A stretch of 56,308 nt of DNA, taken from NCBI GenBank assembly GCA_021731165.1, contig JAKFXY010000024.1, forward strand, positions 1-56,308, written 5' to 3'. Both the position numbers and the translations under genes were made by a program. Below, one piece after another: positions 29,902 to 39,660 of the stretch. How positions within the stretch are numbered: the stretch's first letter is position 1; every line of letters begins with the position of its first letter. Under the pieces are notes generated by a model. It saw only the letters and a list, made by a program, of their open reading frames with translations, was not told the origin of the DNA and made no database searches. The DNA is from Acidobacteriota bacterium (lineage in GTDB: Bacteria > Acidobacteriota > Vicinamibacteria > Vicinamibacterales > UBA2999).

Positions 29902-32691
29902 TTAAGACGTGGCGGCCTTCCGCTTGCGTGGTGCCGACTTGCCAGCCGCTGCCTTGCGGCGAAAGCCCCCTCTTCGCGGTGAAGGAGCCGCATCGCGCCG
30001 CGCCTGAAGCAGTTCGGTGGCCTGCTCAAAGGTAAGGCTGTCGGGATTCGTCCCCTTGGGCACCGAGGCGTTGGCTGTCCCGTCGGTGACATACGGCCCG
30101 AAGCGACCGGACAGCAGCTTGATCGTCGTACCGTTCTGGCTCAGCTCGCGTAGTACTGTCCTCGAGGACGCCCCCCGACGGCGCGACACCTTTGGCGCTC
30201 GCACGAGCGCCAGCGCCGCCTCGAAGGAAATGCTGAACACGTCGTCCTCGGACTCGAGGGAACGAAACTCGTCGCCGTGTTTCACGTACGGGCCAAAGCG
30301 CCCGAAATTCGTGGAAATCGGCTCGTGGTCGTCTGGGTGCACACCAACGATCCGCGGGAGCGAGAGGAGCTTGAGCGCCTCGGGCAGCGTGACCGTCGCT
30401 TCCGTCATTCCGCCCTGGAGCGACGCACGCTTCGGTTTCTCGACCTTCTCGGCCTTGCCGGCCCGCTTGCCCTTTGCCTTTTGCCCCTTCGGCGCCGCCT
30501 CCGGTGTTTCCCCAAGCTGCACATACGCGCCGTAGCGGCCGTTCATGACGTAGACGTTAAGCCCGCTGGCTGGATCGACGCCGACGGTACGCGGCCCTTC
30601 GGCCTTTGCGTGAACCAGCTCGAGTGCACGCTCCACCGAGAGATCGGCGGGTGCCACGTCATCGGGCAGCGATGCCGTGCGCCCAGGTCCACCGTCACCC
30701 ATCTGCACGAACGGGCCAAAGCGCCCGATGCGCACGCGGAGCGGCTCTCCGTTCACCGGATCGATGCCAAGATCCAGCACCGGGTACTCGGCCTTCTCGG
30801 CGCCGTCGTTGACGGCCGGCAGCAGCCCCCGGTGCTTCTTGTCGCCGTAATAGAACTCACGCAGGAAGGAACTCGATTCGCGCTCGCCACGCGAGATCTC
30901 GTCAAGGTCGTTCTCCATCTCGGCGGTGAAATCGGTTTCCACGAAGTCACCGAAGTGCTCCCGCAACAGCTTGGTGACCACGAACGCCGTGAAGCTCGGA
31001 ACAAGGGCCTTGCCCTGGCGAAACACGTAGCCGCGTCGTGCGATCGTGGCGATCGTCGGGGCATAGGTGGACGGACGGCCGATGCCGAGCCGCTCAAGTT
31101 CCTTGATGAGCGACGCCTCGGTGAACCGCGCCGGCGGCGTCGTTTCATGTCGCTTCGGGTCGATGCCGAGAAGTGTAATCGCCGTGCTGCCATCGCCTTT
31201 CGAATCTGCTCGAGGCGACCCCAAGCCTGTCGAAGGGTCGTGATGAATGCGATCGCCGACCTTGCACTGCGGCAAGATCGCTTCCTGCTCCTCGAGCTCG
31301 GCGGCCGGATCGTCGCTGCCTTCCACGTAGGCGCGACGGAAGCCGGCAAACTCGATCGCCTTACCGCTCGCCGTCAGCGTCGCTACGTCGGAGCCTGATC
31401 CCCGAGCCGAAATTTCCACGGCAGTGCGCAGCACGCGCGCGTCCACCATTTGCGAGGCCATCGTCCGCTTCCACACCAGCTCGTACAACCTGAGTTCGTC
31501 GGACTCGAGCACCCCCTCGAGCTGGCTCGGGGCGAGTCGGAAGTCGGTGGGACGAATCGCCTCGTGCGCTTCCTGCGCGTTCTTGACACGCGTCTGGTAG
31601 CGCCGCGGGGCATCGTAGTATTCAGCGCCAAACATCTCACGGATGACGCGGGCCGACTCTCCAAGAGCCTTGTCTGAAAGGGTCGTCGAGTCGGTGCGGT
31701 GGTAGGTGATCAGACCCTCCATCTGGCCGCCGCCAGTTTCGACGCCCTGGAAGAGGCGCTGGGCCACCTGCATGGTCCGTTCAGTCGAGAACCCCAGCTT
31801 GCGACTGGCTTCCTGCGTCAAGGTGGAGGTGGTGAAAGGCGGCGCCGGACGTTCGGCACCCGGCTTCTGCTCGACCGACGCGATTGTCCACGGCACATTG
31901 GCCTGAACGGCGTCCAGAAGCGCGGCGGTCGCCGCCTCGTCGAGAAGCCGTACATTCGAGTTCTTCAGGGCACCGTTCTGCGGATCGAAATCCTTGCCCG
32001 TGGCGACGCGCTGATCGTTGATGCGCACCAAAGTGGCGATGAACTGGCGTCCCTCGCCCTTCAACCGCGCCTCGAGGTCCCAGTAGGTTCCAGCCCGGAA
32101 CGCGCGGCGCTCTTCCTCGCGCTCCACGATCAGGCGAACGGCCACGCTCTGCACACGGCCGGCGCTCAGGCCGGTCTGCACCTTCTTCCAGAGCACCGGA
32201 GAGAGTGTGTAGCCGTACAGGCGGTCGAGAATCCTGCGGCTCTCCTGAGCACGAACGAGATTTTCGTTCACCTCGCCGGGATGTTCGAGCGCTTCCTTGA
32301 CCGCTTCCTCGGTGATTTCATGGAAGACAATGCGGCGCACCGGTACCTTGGGCTTCAACACTTGGGCTAGGTGCCAGCTGATCGACTCCCCCTCGCGATC
32401 AGGGTCGGTCGCGAGCAGCAGCTCGGACGCCTCCTTGACCGCAGCCTTGAGGTGCGCCACCTGCTTTCTCTTGCCGCCAGGAACAACGTAGTACGGCCTG
32501 AAATCGCTGTCTACGTCCACCCCGAGGCGCCCCCACTCCTTCTCTTTAATCTCTTTCGGCACGTCGGCCGCCGACTCGGGGAGGTCACGGATGTGACCGA
32601 AGCTCGCCTCGACCCTGTACTTGGTCCCGAGGAATCGGCCCAGTGTTTTCGCCTTGGCAGGCGACTCAACGATTACCAGTGGTTTTGCCAT
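29902..32691 (-). CDS. topA: DNA topoisomerase I
   Basis: A 929-residue type IA topoisomerase that relaxes negative supercoils. The TOPRIM domain starts [21 protein letters not shown] with DxDRE at 96-100 (ATDPDREGE). The active-site tyrosine is Tyr330 in [14 protein letters not shown] (usual motif ITYMRTDS; here Met is His). In place of zinc ribbons the C terminus has four topoisomerase C-terminal repeats of about 60-70 residues, each with G(R/R)FGPYV-like cores ([50 protein letters not shown]). A Lys/Arg-rich tail follows. Two foreign-looking segments are encoded: [14 protein letters not shown] (a palindromic repeat) near residues 484-492 and a short KGKRAGK-type 7-bp repeat near 735. It is downstream of dprA (25-bp gap). 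Confidence 0.95.
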   Translation of the reverse strand: MAKPLVIVESPAKAKTLGRFLGTKYRVEASFGHIRDLPESAADVPKEIKEKEWGRLGVDVDSDFRPYYVVPGGKRKQVAHLKAAVKEASELLLATDPDREGESISWHLAQVLKPKVPVRRIVFHEITEEAVKEALEHPGEVNENLVRAQESRRILDRLYGYTLSPVLWKKVQTGLSAGRVQSVAVRLIVEREEERRAFRAGTYWDLEARLKGEGRQFIATLVRINDQRVATGKDFDPQNGALKNSNVRLLDEAATAALLDAVQANVPWTIASVEQKPGAERPAPPFTTSTLTQEASRKLGFSTERTMQVAQRLFQGVETGGGQMEGLITYHRTDSTTLSDKALGESARVIREMFGAEYYDAPRRYQTRVKNAQEAHEAIRPTDFRLAPSQLEGVLESDELRLYELVWKRTMASQMVDARVLRTAVEISARGSGSDVATLTASGKAIEFAGFRRAYVEGSDDPAAELEEQEAILPQCKVGDRIHHDPSTGLGSPRADSKGDGSTAITLLGIDPKRHETTPPARFTEASLIKELERLGIGRPSTYAPTIATIARRGYVFRQGKALVPSFTAFVVTKLLREHFGDFVETDFTAEMENDLDEISRGERESSSFLREFYYGDKKHRGLLPAVNDGAEKAEYPVLDLGIDPVNGEPLRVRIGRFGPFVQMGDGGPGRTASLPDDVAPADLSVERALELVHAKAEGPRTVGVDPASGLNVYVMNGRYGAYVQLGETPEAAPKGQKAKGKRAGKAEKVEKPKRASLQGGMTEATVTLPEALKLLSLPRIVGVHPDDHEPISTNFGRFGPYVKHGDEFRSLESEDDVFSISFEAALALVRAPKVSRRRGASSRTVLRELSQNGTTIKLLSGRFGPYVTDGTANASVPKGTNPDSLTFEQATELLQARRDAAPSPRRGGFRRKAAAGKSAPRKRKAATS
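30466..30486 (-). repeat. Short 7-bp tandem repeat in topA
   Basis: Three heptamers, CTTGCCC, TTTGCCT, TTTGCCC (plus strand), lie in the lysine-rich linker between C-terminal repeats of TopA. On the coding strand they read RGGCAAA-like, the same word found in the M48 protease signal peptide. Confidence 0.5.
31216..31240. repeat. Palindromic repeat (CGACCC/GGGTCG family) inside topA
   Basis: CGACCC (31216-31221) and GGGTCG (31235-31240) flank CAAGCCTGTCGAA. The same arrangement (CGACCC, 13 bases with TGTCGAA, GGGTCG) occurs twice near 52814-52866. In topA it is read in frame as [14 protein letters not shown]. Confidence 0.65.
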
Positions 32692-32716
32692 CGATCAGCG
32701 CCTCACACTAGCACGG

Positions 32717-33766
32717 TCATATCGGCCGGATGAAACGGCCGCCGCCCACACGACGCACACGGCCTTGTAATTCGAGGTCAAGGAGCCTACGGAGCAGGCG
32801 CGCGCTGTCAAGGCCGGAACCGGCCGCCAACGTGTCAAAGTCATACGCCTGCCCCGCTTCCATCGCGCCGAGCACAGCATCACCAGAAGTCGCTGATCGA
32901 CCAGTAGTTATCACGCTAGACGCATCCTCATCATCGGTCCCGTCGGACCTCGGTCTGGCCACGGGTGGTGTGAGGCCAAGTTCTTCGAGGATATCGTCGG
33001 CACGTTCCACGATCTTTGCGCCGTCCCGGATGAGGGCATGTCCTCCACGGTTTCGACCGCTCAACACGTTGCCCGGCACTGCCATAACCTCACGACCTTG
33101 CTCGAGCGCGCAGGCGGCGGTAATCAGCGAACCGGATCGTTCCGAGGCCTCGATGACGACCACGGCGCGGCACATGCCCGAGATCAGCCGGTTACGCTGG
33201 GGGAAATGAAAAGCGTTTGGCGGCGTGCCGGGCGGATACTCCGTGGTCACGAGACCAGTACCGGCGATCTCGGCGGCGAGCCCGGCGTGCTCAGACGGAT
33301 AGATCCGGTCCGGACCCGACCCAAGTACCGCGATGGTGCGCCCCGTGCGAAGCGCTCCTCGATGAGCGGCGGAATCCACACCGCGCGCAAGACCGCTGAC
33401 GACCGTCACCCCTTGTGCCGCCAAGTCTTCTCCGAGACGAGTCGCCGTTTCGAGAGCCACCGCCGTGGCCGCACGCGAGCCAACGATGGCCACCAGCGGT
33501 GCCCAGAGAGCCGCGGGATCGCCCCGACACCAGAGCACGGGAGGACAGTCGGGGATCGCAAGCAGCGAAGCCGGGAATCGCGGATCGTTCCACGGGAGCA
33601 CACAGAGACCAGCCTGCTCGCCGGCAATGCGCACCTCGTGGGCACGGCCAGTCATGAGGTTGGCGATATCGTAAAGCTCTGGGTCCTCGGCCTGGAGGCG
33701 TTCAATGAGGCCGAGCCGGGGAAAGTCAAACGCGAGCGACAGGGCCACCGCTTGGTCGAGAGTCAT
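32717..33766 (-). CDS. dprA: DNA-processing protein DprA
   Basis: A 349-residue DprA/Smf protein, which loads RecA on incoming single-stranded DNA in natural transformation. The Rossmann-like core is clear: VAIVGSRAATAVALETATRL, VVSGLARGVDSAAHRGAL, TIAVLGSGPDRIYPSEHAGL, FPQRNRLISGMCRAVVVIEA and SGSLITAACALEQGREVMAV. The C-terminal 70 residues form a winged-helix DML1-like domain (LDSARLLRRLLDLELQGRVR). The ATG at 33766 was chosen because GGGGGAG lies just before it; the upstream in-frame start lacks support. It is the first gene of dprA-topA-trmFO-xerC and follows a good sigma-70 promoter. Confidence 0.93.
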   Translation of the reverse strand: MTLDQAVALSLAFDFPRLGLIERLQAEDPELYDIANLMTGRAHEVRIAGEQAGLCVLPWNDPRFPASLLAIPDCPPVLWCRGDPAALWAPLVAIVGSRAATAVALETATRLGEDLAAQGVTVVSGLARGVDSAAHRGALRTGRTIAVLGSGPDRIYPSEHAGLAAEIAGTGLVTTEYPPGTPPNAFHFPQRNRLISGMCRAVVVIEASERSGSLITAACALEQGREVMAVPGNVLSGRNRGGHALIRDGAKIVERADDILEELGLTPPVARPRSDGTDDEDASSVITTGRSATSGDAVLGAMEAGQAYDFDTLAAGSGLDSARLLRRLLDLELQGRVRRVGGGRFIRPI

Positions 33767-33856
33767 GGACTCCCCCTCGCGTCGCGCGGCCAGGCACACA
33801 AACGGCCGGACCCGCCGACGCACTGCGTCACCGAGCACCCGACCTCAACTGTCCTG

Positions 33857-33885
33857 ATTATAGGAGGGCCACGAACACGCTGCAA
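33857..33885 (-). promoter_or_regulatory. Sigma-70 promoter of the dprA-topA-trmFO-xerC operon
   Basis: On the minus strand TTGCAG (33885-33880) and a perfect TATAAT (33862-33857) are 17 bases apart. Transcription would start near 33850, about 85 bases before the dprA ATG. It lies in the 292-bp gap between divergent dprA and the TPR gene; the rest of that gap shows no other clear signal. Confidence 0.7.
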
Positions 33886-34058
33886 CGCCGCATCACGCTT
33901 TTTGAAAGTGTGGGATACAACACGGCGGCAGGACACCCGCGGTTACAGGCGTTCTCGGCTCCAACCCGTGGCACATGCCTTGCTCAGGCGTACCAAGCCA
34001 TTGAAGGCCAAAGCGCTTGCGCGTCATCTAACCGAGTGACATAGTGAGGTCTCAGCCG

Positions 34059-34412
34059 ATGCGCCTGCAATTCTTGCTCATCGTCCTCCTCATAGGCGCC
34101 TCCACGGCGCCCATCGCGGCCGACGCGAGGAGCGACGCGAAGAAGCAGGTCGAATTTGGAATCAGCGTGGCCCAACGGGGCCTCTGGCGCGAAGCCATCT
34201 ACCGCTGGGAACGGGCCGTGCAAATCGACCCGACTTACGCCGCAGCCCAGAACAATCTCGCCATCGCGCATGAGCACGAAGGCAACCTCGAAAGAGCGCG
34301 GGTGGCATACGAGAGAGCGATGGAGCTCGAGCCGAACAACGCGCAGATTCGACAGAACTACGAGCTCTTCAAGGAAATCAATGACCGCGCGACCCGCAGC
34401 GATCCTCAGTAG
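34059..34412 (+). CDS. Small secreted TPR protein
   Basis: A 117-residue exported protein. A signal peptide (MRLQFLLIVLLIGASTAPIA then ADA) is followed by two tetratricopeptide repeats, AKKQVEFGISVAQRGLWREA and AQNNLAIAHEHEGNLERARV, each continuing with the typical A(I/Y)xxWxxAxxxxP pattern. TPR arrays mediate protein-protein contacts. The ATG at 34059 is preceded by GAGGT. The 3' end overlaps the lipoprotein gene by 32 bases, so the two products probably work together. Confidence 0.8.
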   Translation: MRLQFLLIVLLIGASTAPIAADARSDAKKQVEFGISVAQRGLWREAIYRWERAVQIDPTYAAAQNNLAIAHEHEGNLERARVAYERAMELEPNNAQIRQNYELFKEINDRATRSDPQ

Positions 34413-35157
34413 CGTCGTCGCGGCCGTCCTGATTGCCGGCTGCAGCCACTCCTATGAGGTCCCGATCGAGACGCCGATCAAGCCCAAGCTCGACGTCTCT
34501 GCGTTCCAGCGAGTCCTGGTCGCAGGATTCATCGCCGGCGGCACCGATGATGTCGACGGAAACCTGGAAACCACGCGCCTTTTACGCAGTCAGCTCAGGA
34601 CCAAATCGAACCTGCGCGTGATCGACGCCGACGTGCTCCCGTTGATGGAGGTTGCTGGCGCGGGTAACGCGTCGACCACCAGCAGACCTGCCGGCACCCA
34701 GGCCGCCACCGGAAGAAGCGTCGAGATCAGGGACGAGAAAGACCTTGAGCCATTCGAGCACGTGTTCGCCGACGCCGAGTACTGGAAAAAGATCGGCGAG
34801 GAGTATCAGAACCCGCTTATCGTCACCGGTACGGTGATGTTCACGCCGAACGAGCGCTCTGGCTTCGTGCAGCGCGAGCAGGAGGTCTACGACTCCTTCG
34901 GCCGTCGCCGCGTCGTCCCGGTCCGCACCTACCAGGAGCGGAAGGGATTCAGGCTCAAGCCGAAGTTCGTCTTCATCGATGGCCGTACTGGGGCAACGCT
35001 CCACAGCGAGACGTTTACCGAAGAAGTGCTCTATAACGCGAATCAGACGACTCCGGCTCTTTCCTCCTACTTTGAGCTCATGGACCGGCTCCTGCCGAGC
35101 TTTTTGAGCACGCTGAGCAGCCAGAAGGTGAAGGGCACGAGGATTCTGCTGCAGTAG
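34381..35157 (+). CDS. Lipoprotein of unknown function coupled to a TPR gene
   Basis: A 258-residue predicted lipoprotein. MTARPAAILSSVVAAVLIAGCSHS has a good lipobox (LIAGC). The domain that follows (FQRVLVAGFIAGGTDDVDG, LLRSQLRTKSNLRVIDADV, NPLIVTGTVMFTP, FVFIDGRTGATLHSETFTE) has the alternating strand and helix order of CsgG-like or TolB N-terminal-like proteins, where VxVxxF and LRxxLxxxxxxxVID recur; this is a resemblance, not an identification. Its ATG lies inside the end of the TPR gene (32-base overlap). Longer open frames upstream are out of frame shadows of that gene. Confidence 0.75.
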   Translation: MTARPAAILSSVVAAVLIAGCSHSYEVPIETPIKPKLDVSAFQRVLVAGFIAGGTDDVDGNLETTRLLRSQLRTKSNLRVIDADVLPLMEVAGAGNASTTSRPAGTQAATGRSVEIRDEKDLEPFEHVFADAEYWKKIGEEYQNPLIVTGTVMFTPNERSGFVQREQEVYDSFGRRRVVPVRTYQERKGFRLKPKFVFIDGRTGATLHSETFTEEVLYNANQTTPALSSYFELMDRLLPSFLSTLSSQKVKGTRILLQ

Positions 35158-35160
35158 GCC

Positions 35161-35178
35161 CTGGCCTTGTCAGGCCAG
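35161..35178. terminator. Hairpin after the lipoprotein gene
   Basis: CTGGCCT and AGGCCAG form a 7-bp stem with a TGTC loop, beginning 4 bases after the stop at 35157. No T-run follows. It overlaps the -35 element of the candidate rplU promoter. Confidence 0.4.
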
Positions 35179-35194
35179 CCGGACACCTGATAAG
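35167..35194 (+). promoter_or_regulatory. Candidate sigma-70 promoter for rplU-rpmA-obgE
   Basis: TTGTCA (35167-35172) and GATAAG (35189-35194) are 16 bases apart, giving 5/6 and 4/6 matches to consensus. The start would lie about 75-80 bases before the rplU GTG. The leader then holds the palindrome at 35234-35255. Confidence 0.4.
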
Positions 35195-35233
35195 CTCAAT
35201 CCTTTGCGCGGGCCTGATTGGGCCCACCATGCG

Positions 35234-35255
35234 GGCGGACGATGCGAGGTCCGCC
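35234..35255. repeat. Palindromic repeat (GGACC family) in the rplU leader
   Basis: GGCGGAC and GTCCGCC (7-bp arms, GATGCGAG spacer) lie 25 bases before the rplU start. A second short stem (GGGCC / GGCCC) lies just before it. Either could affect the leader mRNA. Confidence 0.5.
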
Positions 35256-35279
35256 GCTATATCCACAATCGAGGTGAGC

Positions 35280-35594
35280 GTGTACGCCATCATTCAAGCT
35301 CGCGGCCATCAGCTCAAGGTCTCGCCAGGCGAAATCATCGAGATTGACGGCGCCACGGGAGCACTCGGCTCCGAGTTCACCTTCGATCAGGTGCTGCTCG
35401 TCGCGAAGGACGCTGGGGACATCGTCGCCGGCGCTCCGTTTGTGACCAACGCGAAGGTCATCGGCGTGGTTGACGGCGAGGCGCGGGGCCCCAAACTGCG
35501 CGTGTTCAAGAAGACCCGCCGCAAGGGATTCCGGAAGACGCGGGGACACCGCAGCGTTTTCACGCGCGTTCGCATCACCGACATTCAAACCTAG
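35280..35594 (+). CDS. rplU: Large ribosomal subunit protein bL21
   Basis: A 104-residue ribosomal protein. The GTG start gives MYAIIQARGHQLKVSPGEII, matching the family (MYAII.TGGKQY.V..G). VLLVAKDAGDIVAGAPFVTN and the C-terminal FKKTRRKGFRKTRGHRSVFT are typical of L21. In-frame starts further upstream fall in the palindrome-rich leader and lack homology. rpmA follows, as in almost all bacteria. Confidence 0.95.
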   Translation: MYAIIQARGHQLKVSPGEIIEIDGATGALGSEFTFDQVLLVAKDAGDIVAGAPFVTNAKVIGVVDGEARGPKLRVFKKTRRKGFRKTRGHRSVFTRVRITDIQT

Positions 35595-35608
35595 GGAAAC
35601 CGGAAGGT

Positions 35609-35668
35609 AGGCGAACCCGAAGGTCCGCCTCCGCGAGTTGACGTAGCGCCGGGTCTTTACACCCGGCG
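35609..35668. repeat. Composite palindromic repeat between rplU and rpmA
   Basis: A GTAGGCGAACCC..GGTCCGCC unit (35607-35629) is followed by a second unit, CGCCGGGT-CTTTAC-ACCCGGCG (35647-35668), preceded by GTAG. Both belong to the same family as the element at 38999-39076. They fill most of the 88-bp gap between the two ribosomal genes. Confidence 0.65.
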
Positions 35669-35682
35669 GGCAGGAATCAGAC

Positions 35683-35940
35683 ATGGCTCATAAAAAGGGA
35701 CAAGGTAGCTCACGCAACGGCCGCGACAGCAACTCGCAGCGCCTGGGTGTGAAGCGGCACGACGGCAATCTCGTCACCGGTGGGTCGATTCTTGTGCGCC
35801 AGAAGGGCCGGCGATTCGACCCGGGCTTGAACGTCGGCCTCGGCAAGGACCACACGCTGTTTGCGAAGATCGACGGCAAGGTCCGGTTCGAGGACCACGG
35901 TCAGCACGGCCGCAAGATCAGCGTCATTCCCGTCGAATAG
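35683..35940 (+). CDS. rpmA: Large ribosomal subunit protein bL27
   Basis: An 85-residue ribosomal protein. [20 protein letters not shown] is the family start, with no Firmicutes-style cleavable extension. [20 protein letters not shown] and [20 protein letters not shown] complete the L27 fold. The length is normal. It lies between rplU and obgE. Confidence 0.96.
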   Translation: MAHKKGQGSSRNGRDSNSQRLGVKRHDGNLVTGGSILVRQKGRRFDPGLNVGLGKDHTLFAKIDGKVRFEDHGQHGRKISVIPVE

Positions 35941-35944
35941 CGCG

Positions 35945-35972
35945 AAGAAGGTCGAAGGAGTCCGACCCTTCG
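35945..35972. repeat. Hairpin of the CGACCC family after rpmA
   Basis: AAGGTCG (35948-35954) and CGACCCTT (35963-35970) form a stem with one bulged base, within the rpmA-obgE gap. The arm matches the end of the CGAAGGGTCG family seen in topA and near 52840. Confidence 0.4.
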
Positions 35973-35987
35973 TGGTTCTATAACTGA

Positions 35988-37760
<1,773 letters not shown>

Positions 37761-37768
<8 letters not shown>

Positions 37769-38201
37769 GGCCCGCGCGACTCGAATGAGTGCCACTTCTT
37801 CCAGCGCCCTCTCTACGCGCTCGACAGGACCAAAGCGCAAAGCCGTGCCCAGGCTTCCAAAGGCCATGGTGGGCGCGCTGAACGCTGCGCGCGACAAGAA
37901 GGCGATCGACCTTGTGGTCCTCGACCTCCGAAAGGCCGGCGGCTTCACGGACTACTTCGTCATCTGTACGGGCACGAACCCGAGGCAGATTCATGCGATC
38001 GCCGACGCCGTCGAGGAGACGTTGCGGACGGAGTTCGGCGAACGACCGACGCTGGCAGAGGGCCAACGGGACTCCGAATGGATCTTGCTCGACTATTTCA
38101 ACTTCGTCGTTCACGTCTTCAGCCCGGAGTGCCGCGCGTTCTACGGCCTCGAGCGACTATGGGGCAGCGCAGAACGGCATGAGTACCCAGACGAACCGTA
38201 G
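37761..38201 (+). CDS. rsfS: Ribosomal silencing factor RsfS
   Basis: A 146-residue protein that binds L14 and blocks subunit joining under starvation. The core is AARDKKAIDLVVLDLRKAGG, FTDYFVICTGTNPRQIHAIA and QRDSEWILLDYFNFVVHVFS, as in the family. A basic, Ser-rich extension of about 30 residues precedes the core; an internal ATG at residue 36 is a possible alternative start. The gene overlaps nadD by 8 bases, the common nadD-rsfS arrangement. Confidence 0.93.
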
Positions 38202-38234
38202 CGACACGATCATCAGCGTGAGCCGGAATGCACC

Positions 38235-39011
38235 ATGGGAAGGACGGACACGGCTCGAGGTGTGCTGACCAGGACCGCGGATCTGCTGCTTGCGATGACC
38301 CTGGCTCCGCAGTGCGCTTCATGTGCCCGCGTGCTGGAGTCTCCCTCAGCGGGGCCCGTGTGCACCATCTGCTGGGGATCGATTCGATGCCTGCCTCCTC
38401 CCCTCTGCCGCTCATGCGGTGACACGCTTCCTTCGTGGAGGGTCCTCAGTGTCGCCGCAGCGCGTTGCGCGGCGTGCCGCCGGCGAGCCAGCGTCATCGA
38501 CGCCGGGTGGGCCGCCGGTGTGTACGAGGGGCCGATGCGCAAGATCCTGCACGCCTTCAAGTACGACCGGCGTCGGTCACTCGCACGCCCGCTCGGACGC
38601 ATGATCCGCGAGGCCTCGGGAAACCTGCTCGCCGACGCTGACTGTGCCGTGCCGGTCCCGCTGCATCCGTGGCGCCGGATTAGGCGTGGGTTCAACCAGG
38701 CATCGGACCTCGCACGGCAGCTAGACGTCCCGGTTGTTCAGGCGCTCTGGCGCGTCCGTCCCACCACCCCACAGGCCGGTCTGGTCGCGGCAGCGCGGCG
38801 GCGCAACATGCGCGACGCGTTCCGCCTGTCGCCCTTGCTGTCGCGGGCGACATCCGTTCGCATGCTCGAGAATCGCGTGGTCCTCATCGTGGACGATGTG
38901 AGAACCACCGGCGCAACGCTGGAAGCGTGCGCGAGAGTGCTGAAGCACGCGGGTGCGCGCGAGGTGAGGGCCGTGACCGCCGCGATCGCGCACCCTCCGG
39001 GCAGGTCTTAA
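38235..39011 (+). CDS. ComF family phosphoribosyltransferase-like protein
   Basis: A 258-residue ComF/GntX-type protein linked to DNA uptake in competent bacteria. The N terminus has a double zinc ribbon (CASC, CTIC, CRSC and CAAC pairs over residues 23-80). A type I phosphoribosyltransferase fold follows, with the PRPP loop VVLIVDDVRTTGATLEACAR and the phosphate/OH loop FNQASDLARQL. FKYDRRRSLARPLGRMI is the usual ComF stretch. With dprA in the same window it hints at natural competence. Its stop codon lies within a palindromic repeat. Confidence 0.88.
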   Translation: MGRTDTARGVLTRTADLLLAMTLAPQCASCARVLESPSAGPVCTICWGSIRCLPPPLCRSCGDTLPSWRVLSVAAARCAACRRRASVIDAGWAAGVYEGPMRKILHAFKYDRRRSLARPLGRMIREASGNLLADADCAVPVPLHPWRRIRRGFNQASDLARQLDVPVVQALWRVRPTTPQAGLVAAARRRNMRDAFRLSPLLSRATSVRMLENRVVLIVDDVRTTGATLEACARVLKHAGAREVRAVTAAIAHPPGRS

Positions 39012-39076
39012 GACCCGCCCCTACGAGGCGCGGAGAGGCCGGCTACCACGGCGTAGAGGCGGACCTCACCCCCTAC
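38999..39076. repeat. Composite palindromic repeat covering both stops of comF and tmk
   Basis: The first unit is GGGCAGGTCTT/AAGACCCGCCC (one mismatch) followed by CTAC; the second is GTAG-AGGCGGACCTC followed by CCCCTAC. The comF stop (39009-39011) lies in the first unit and the tmk stop (39073-39075) in the second. The element probably serves as the convergent-gene terminator. Confidence 0.6.
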
Positions 39077-39660
39077 AGTCGCGCTTCGACCGCCAACCAG
39101 ACGTCAGCGGCCACCGCGTCGCGATCCCGATCGGCGTCGAGGAGCACCCAGTTCTTCGCCGTGGCCTGGCGCAGATAACTTTCGCGCACGCGGGCGAGCA
39201 GTGCGAGGTCCTGTTCGTACTTGTCACGATCGGTCGTCTTACGGCGCGCCGATACCTCCGGCGGAATGTCGAGCAGGATCGTCAGCTCCTGCTCCGGCAG
39301 ATGTTTCTGGATATCGGACAACCAGATCGGATCGACGCCGTGCGCCTCTCCATAGGCGATTGTCGAGGCCACGTAACGATCGCAGATGAGAATCGTGCCG
39401 GCGACTTTCTCCCTGATGATCTCGTTCTTCCACTCGTAGCGGTTGGCCACATAGAGCAACTGCATCACATCGGGACCGAAATCGCGCTCGCCTCTGAGTG
39501 CGTGGCCGATCTCGGCGCCAATCGGCGTCTGATAGTCCGGAAACGACAGCAGCCGCGCATCGCGCCCGGCGGCCGTCAGCCGTGCCTGCAACGCCTCGGC
39601 CTGCGTCTGCTTGCCGCTTTGGTCAAGACCTTCAAATGCGATCAGCAACCCCCGCGCCAT
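39073..39660 (-). CDS. tmk: Thymidylate kinase
   Basis: A 195-residue dTMP kinase. The P-loop reads FEGLDQSGKQTQAE, with Gln at the usual Ser/Thr of GK(S/T). DR in ILICDRYVASTIAYGEAHGV and the lid RRKTTDRDKYE match the family. The ATG at 39660 overlaps the lysA stop by one base (TGATG). A TTG just upstream would add one residue. Length is slightly shorter than E. coli Tmk. Confidence 0.9.
   Translation of the reverse strand: MARGLLIAFEGLDQSGKQTQAEALQARLTAAGRDARLLSFPDYQTPIGAEIGHALRGERDFGPDVMQLLYVANRYEWKNEIIREKVAGTILICDRYVASTIAYGEAHGVDPIWLSDIQKHLPEQELTILLDIPPEVSARRKTTDRDKYEQDLALLARVRESYLRQATAKNWVLLDADRDRDAVAADVWLAVEARL

Noticed and set aside
29902-30500. TopA lacking zinc ribbons read as a truncation
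   Set aside because: Four topoisomerase C-terminal repeats and a basic tail replace them; a known alternative architecture.
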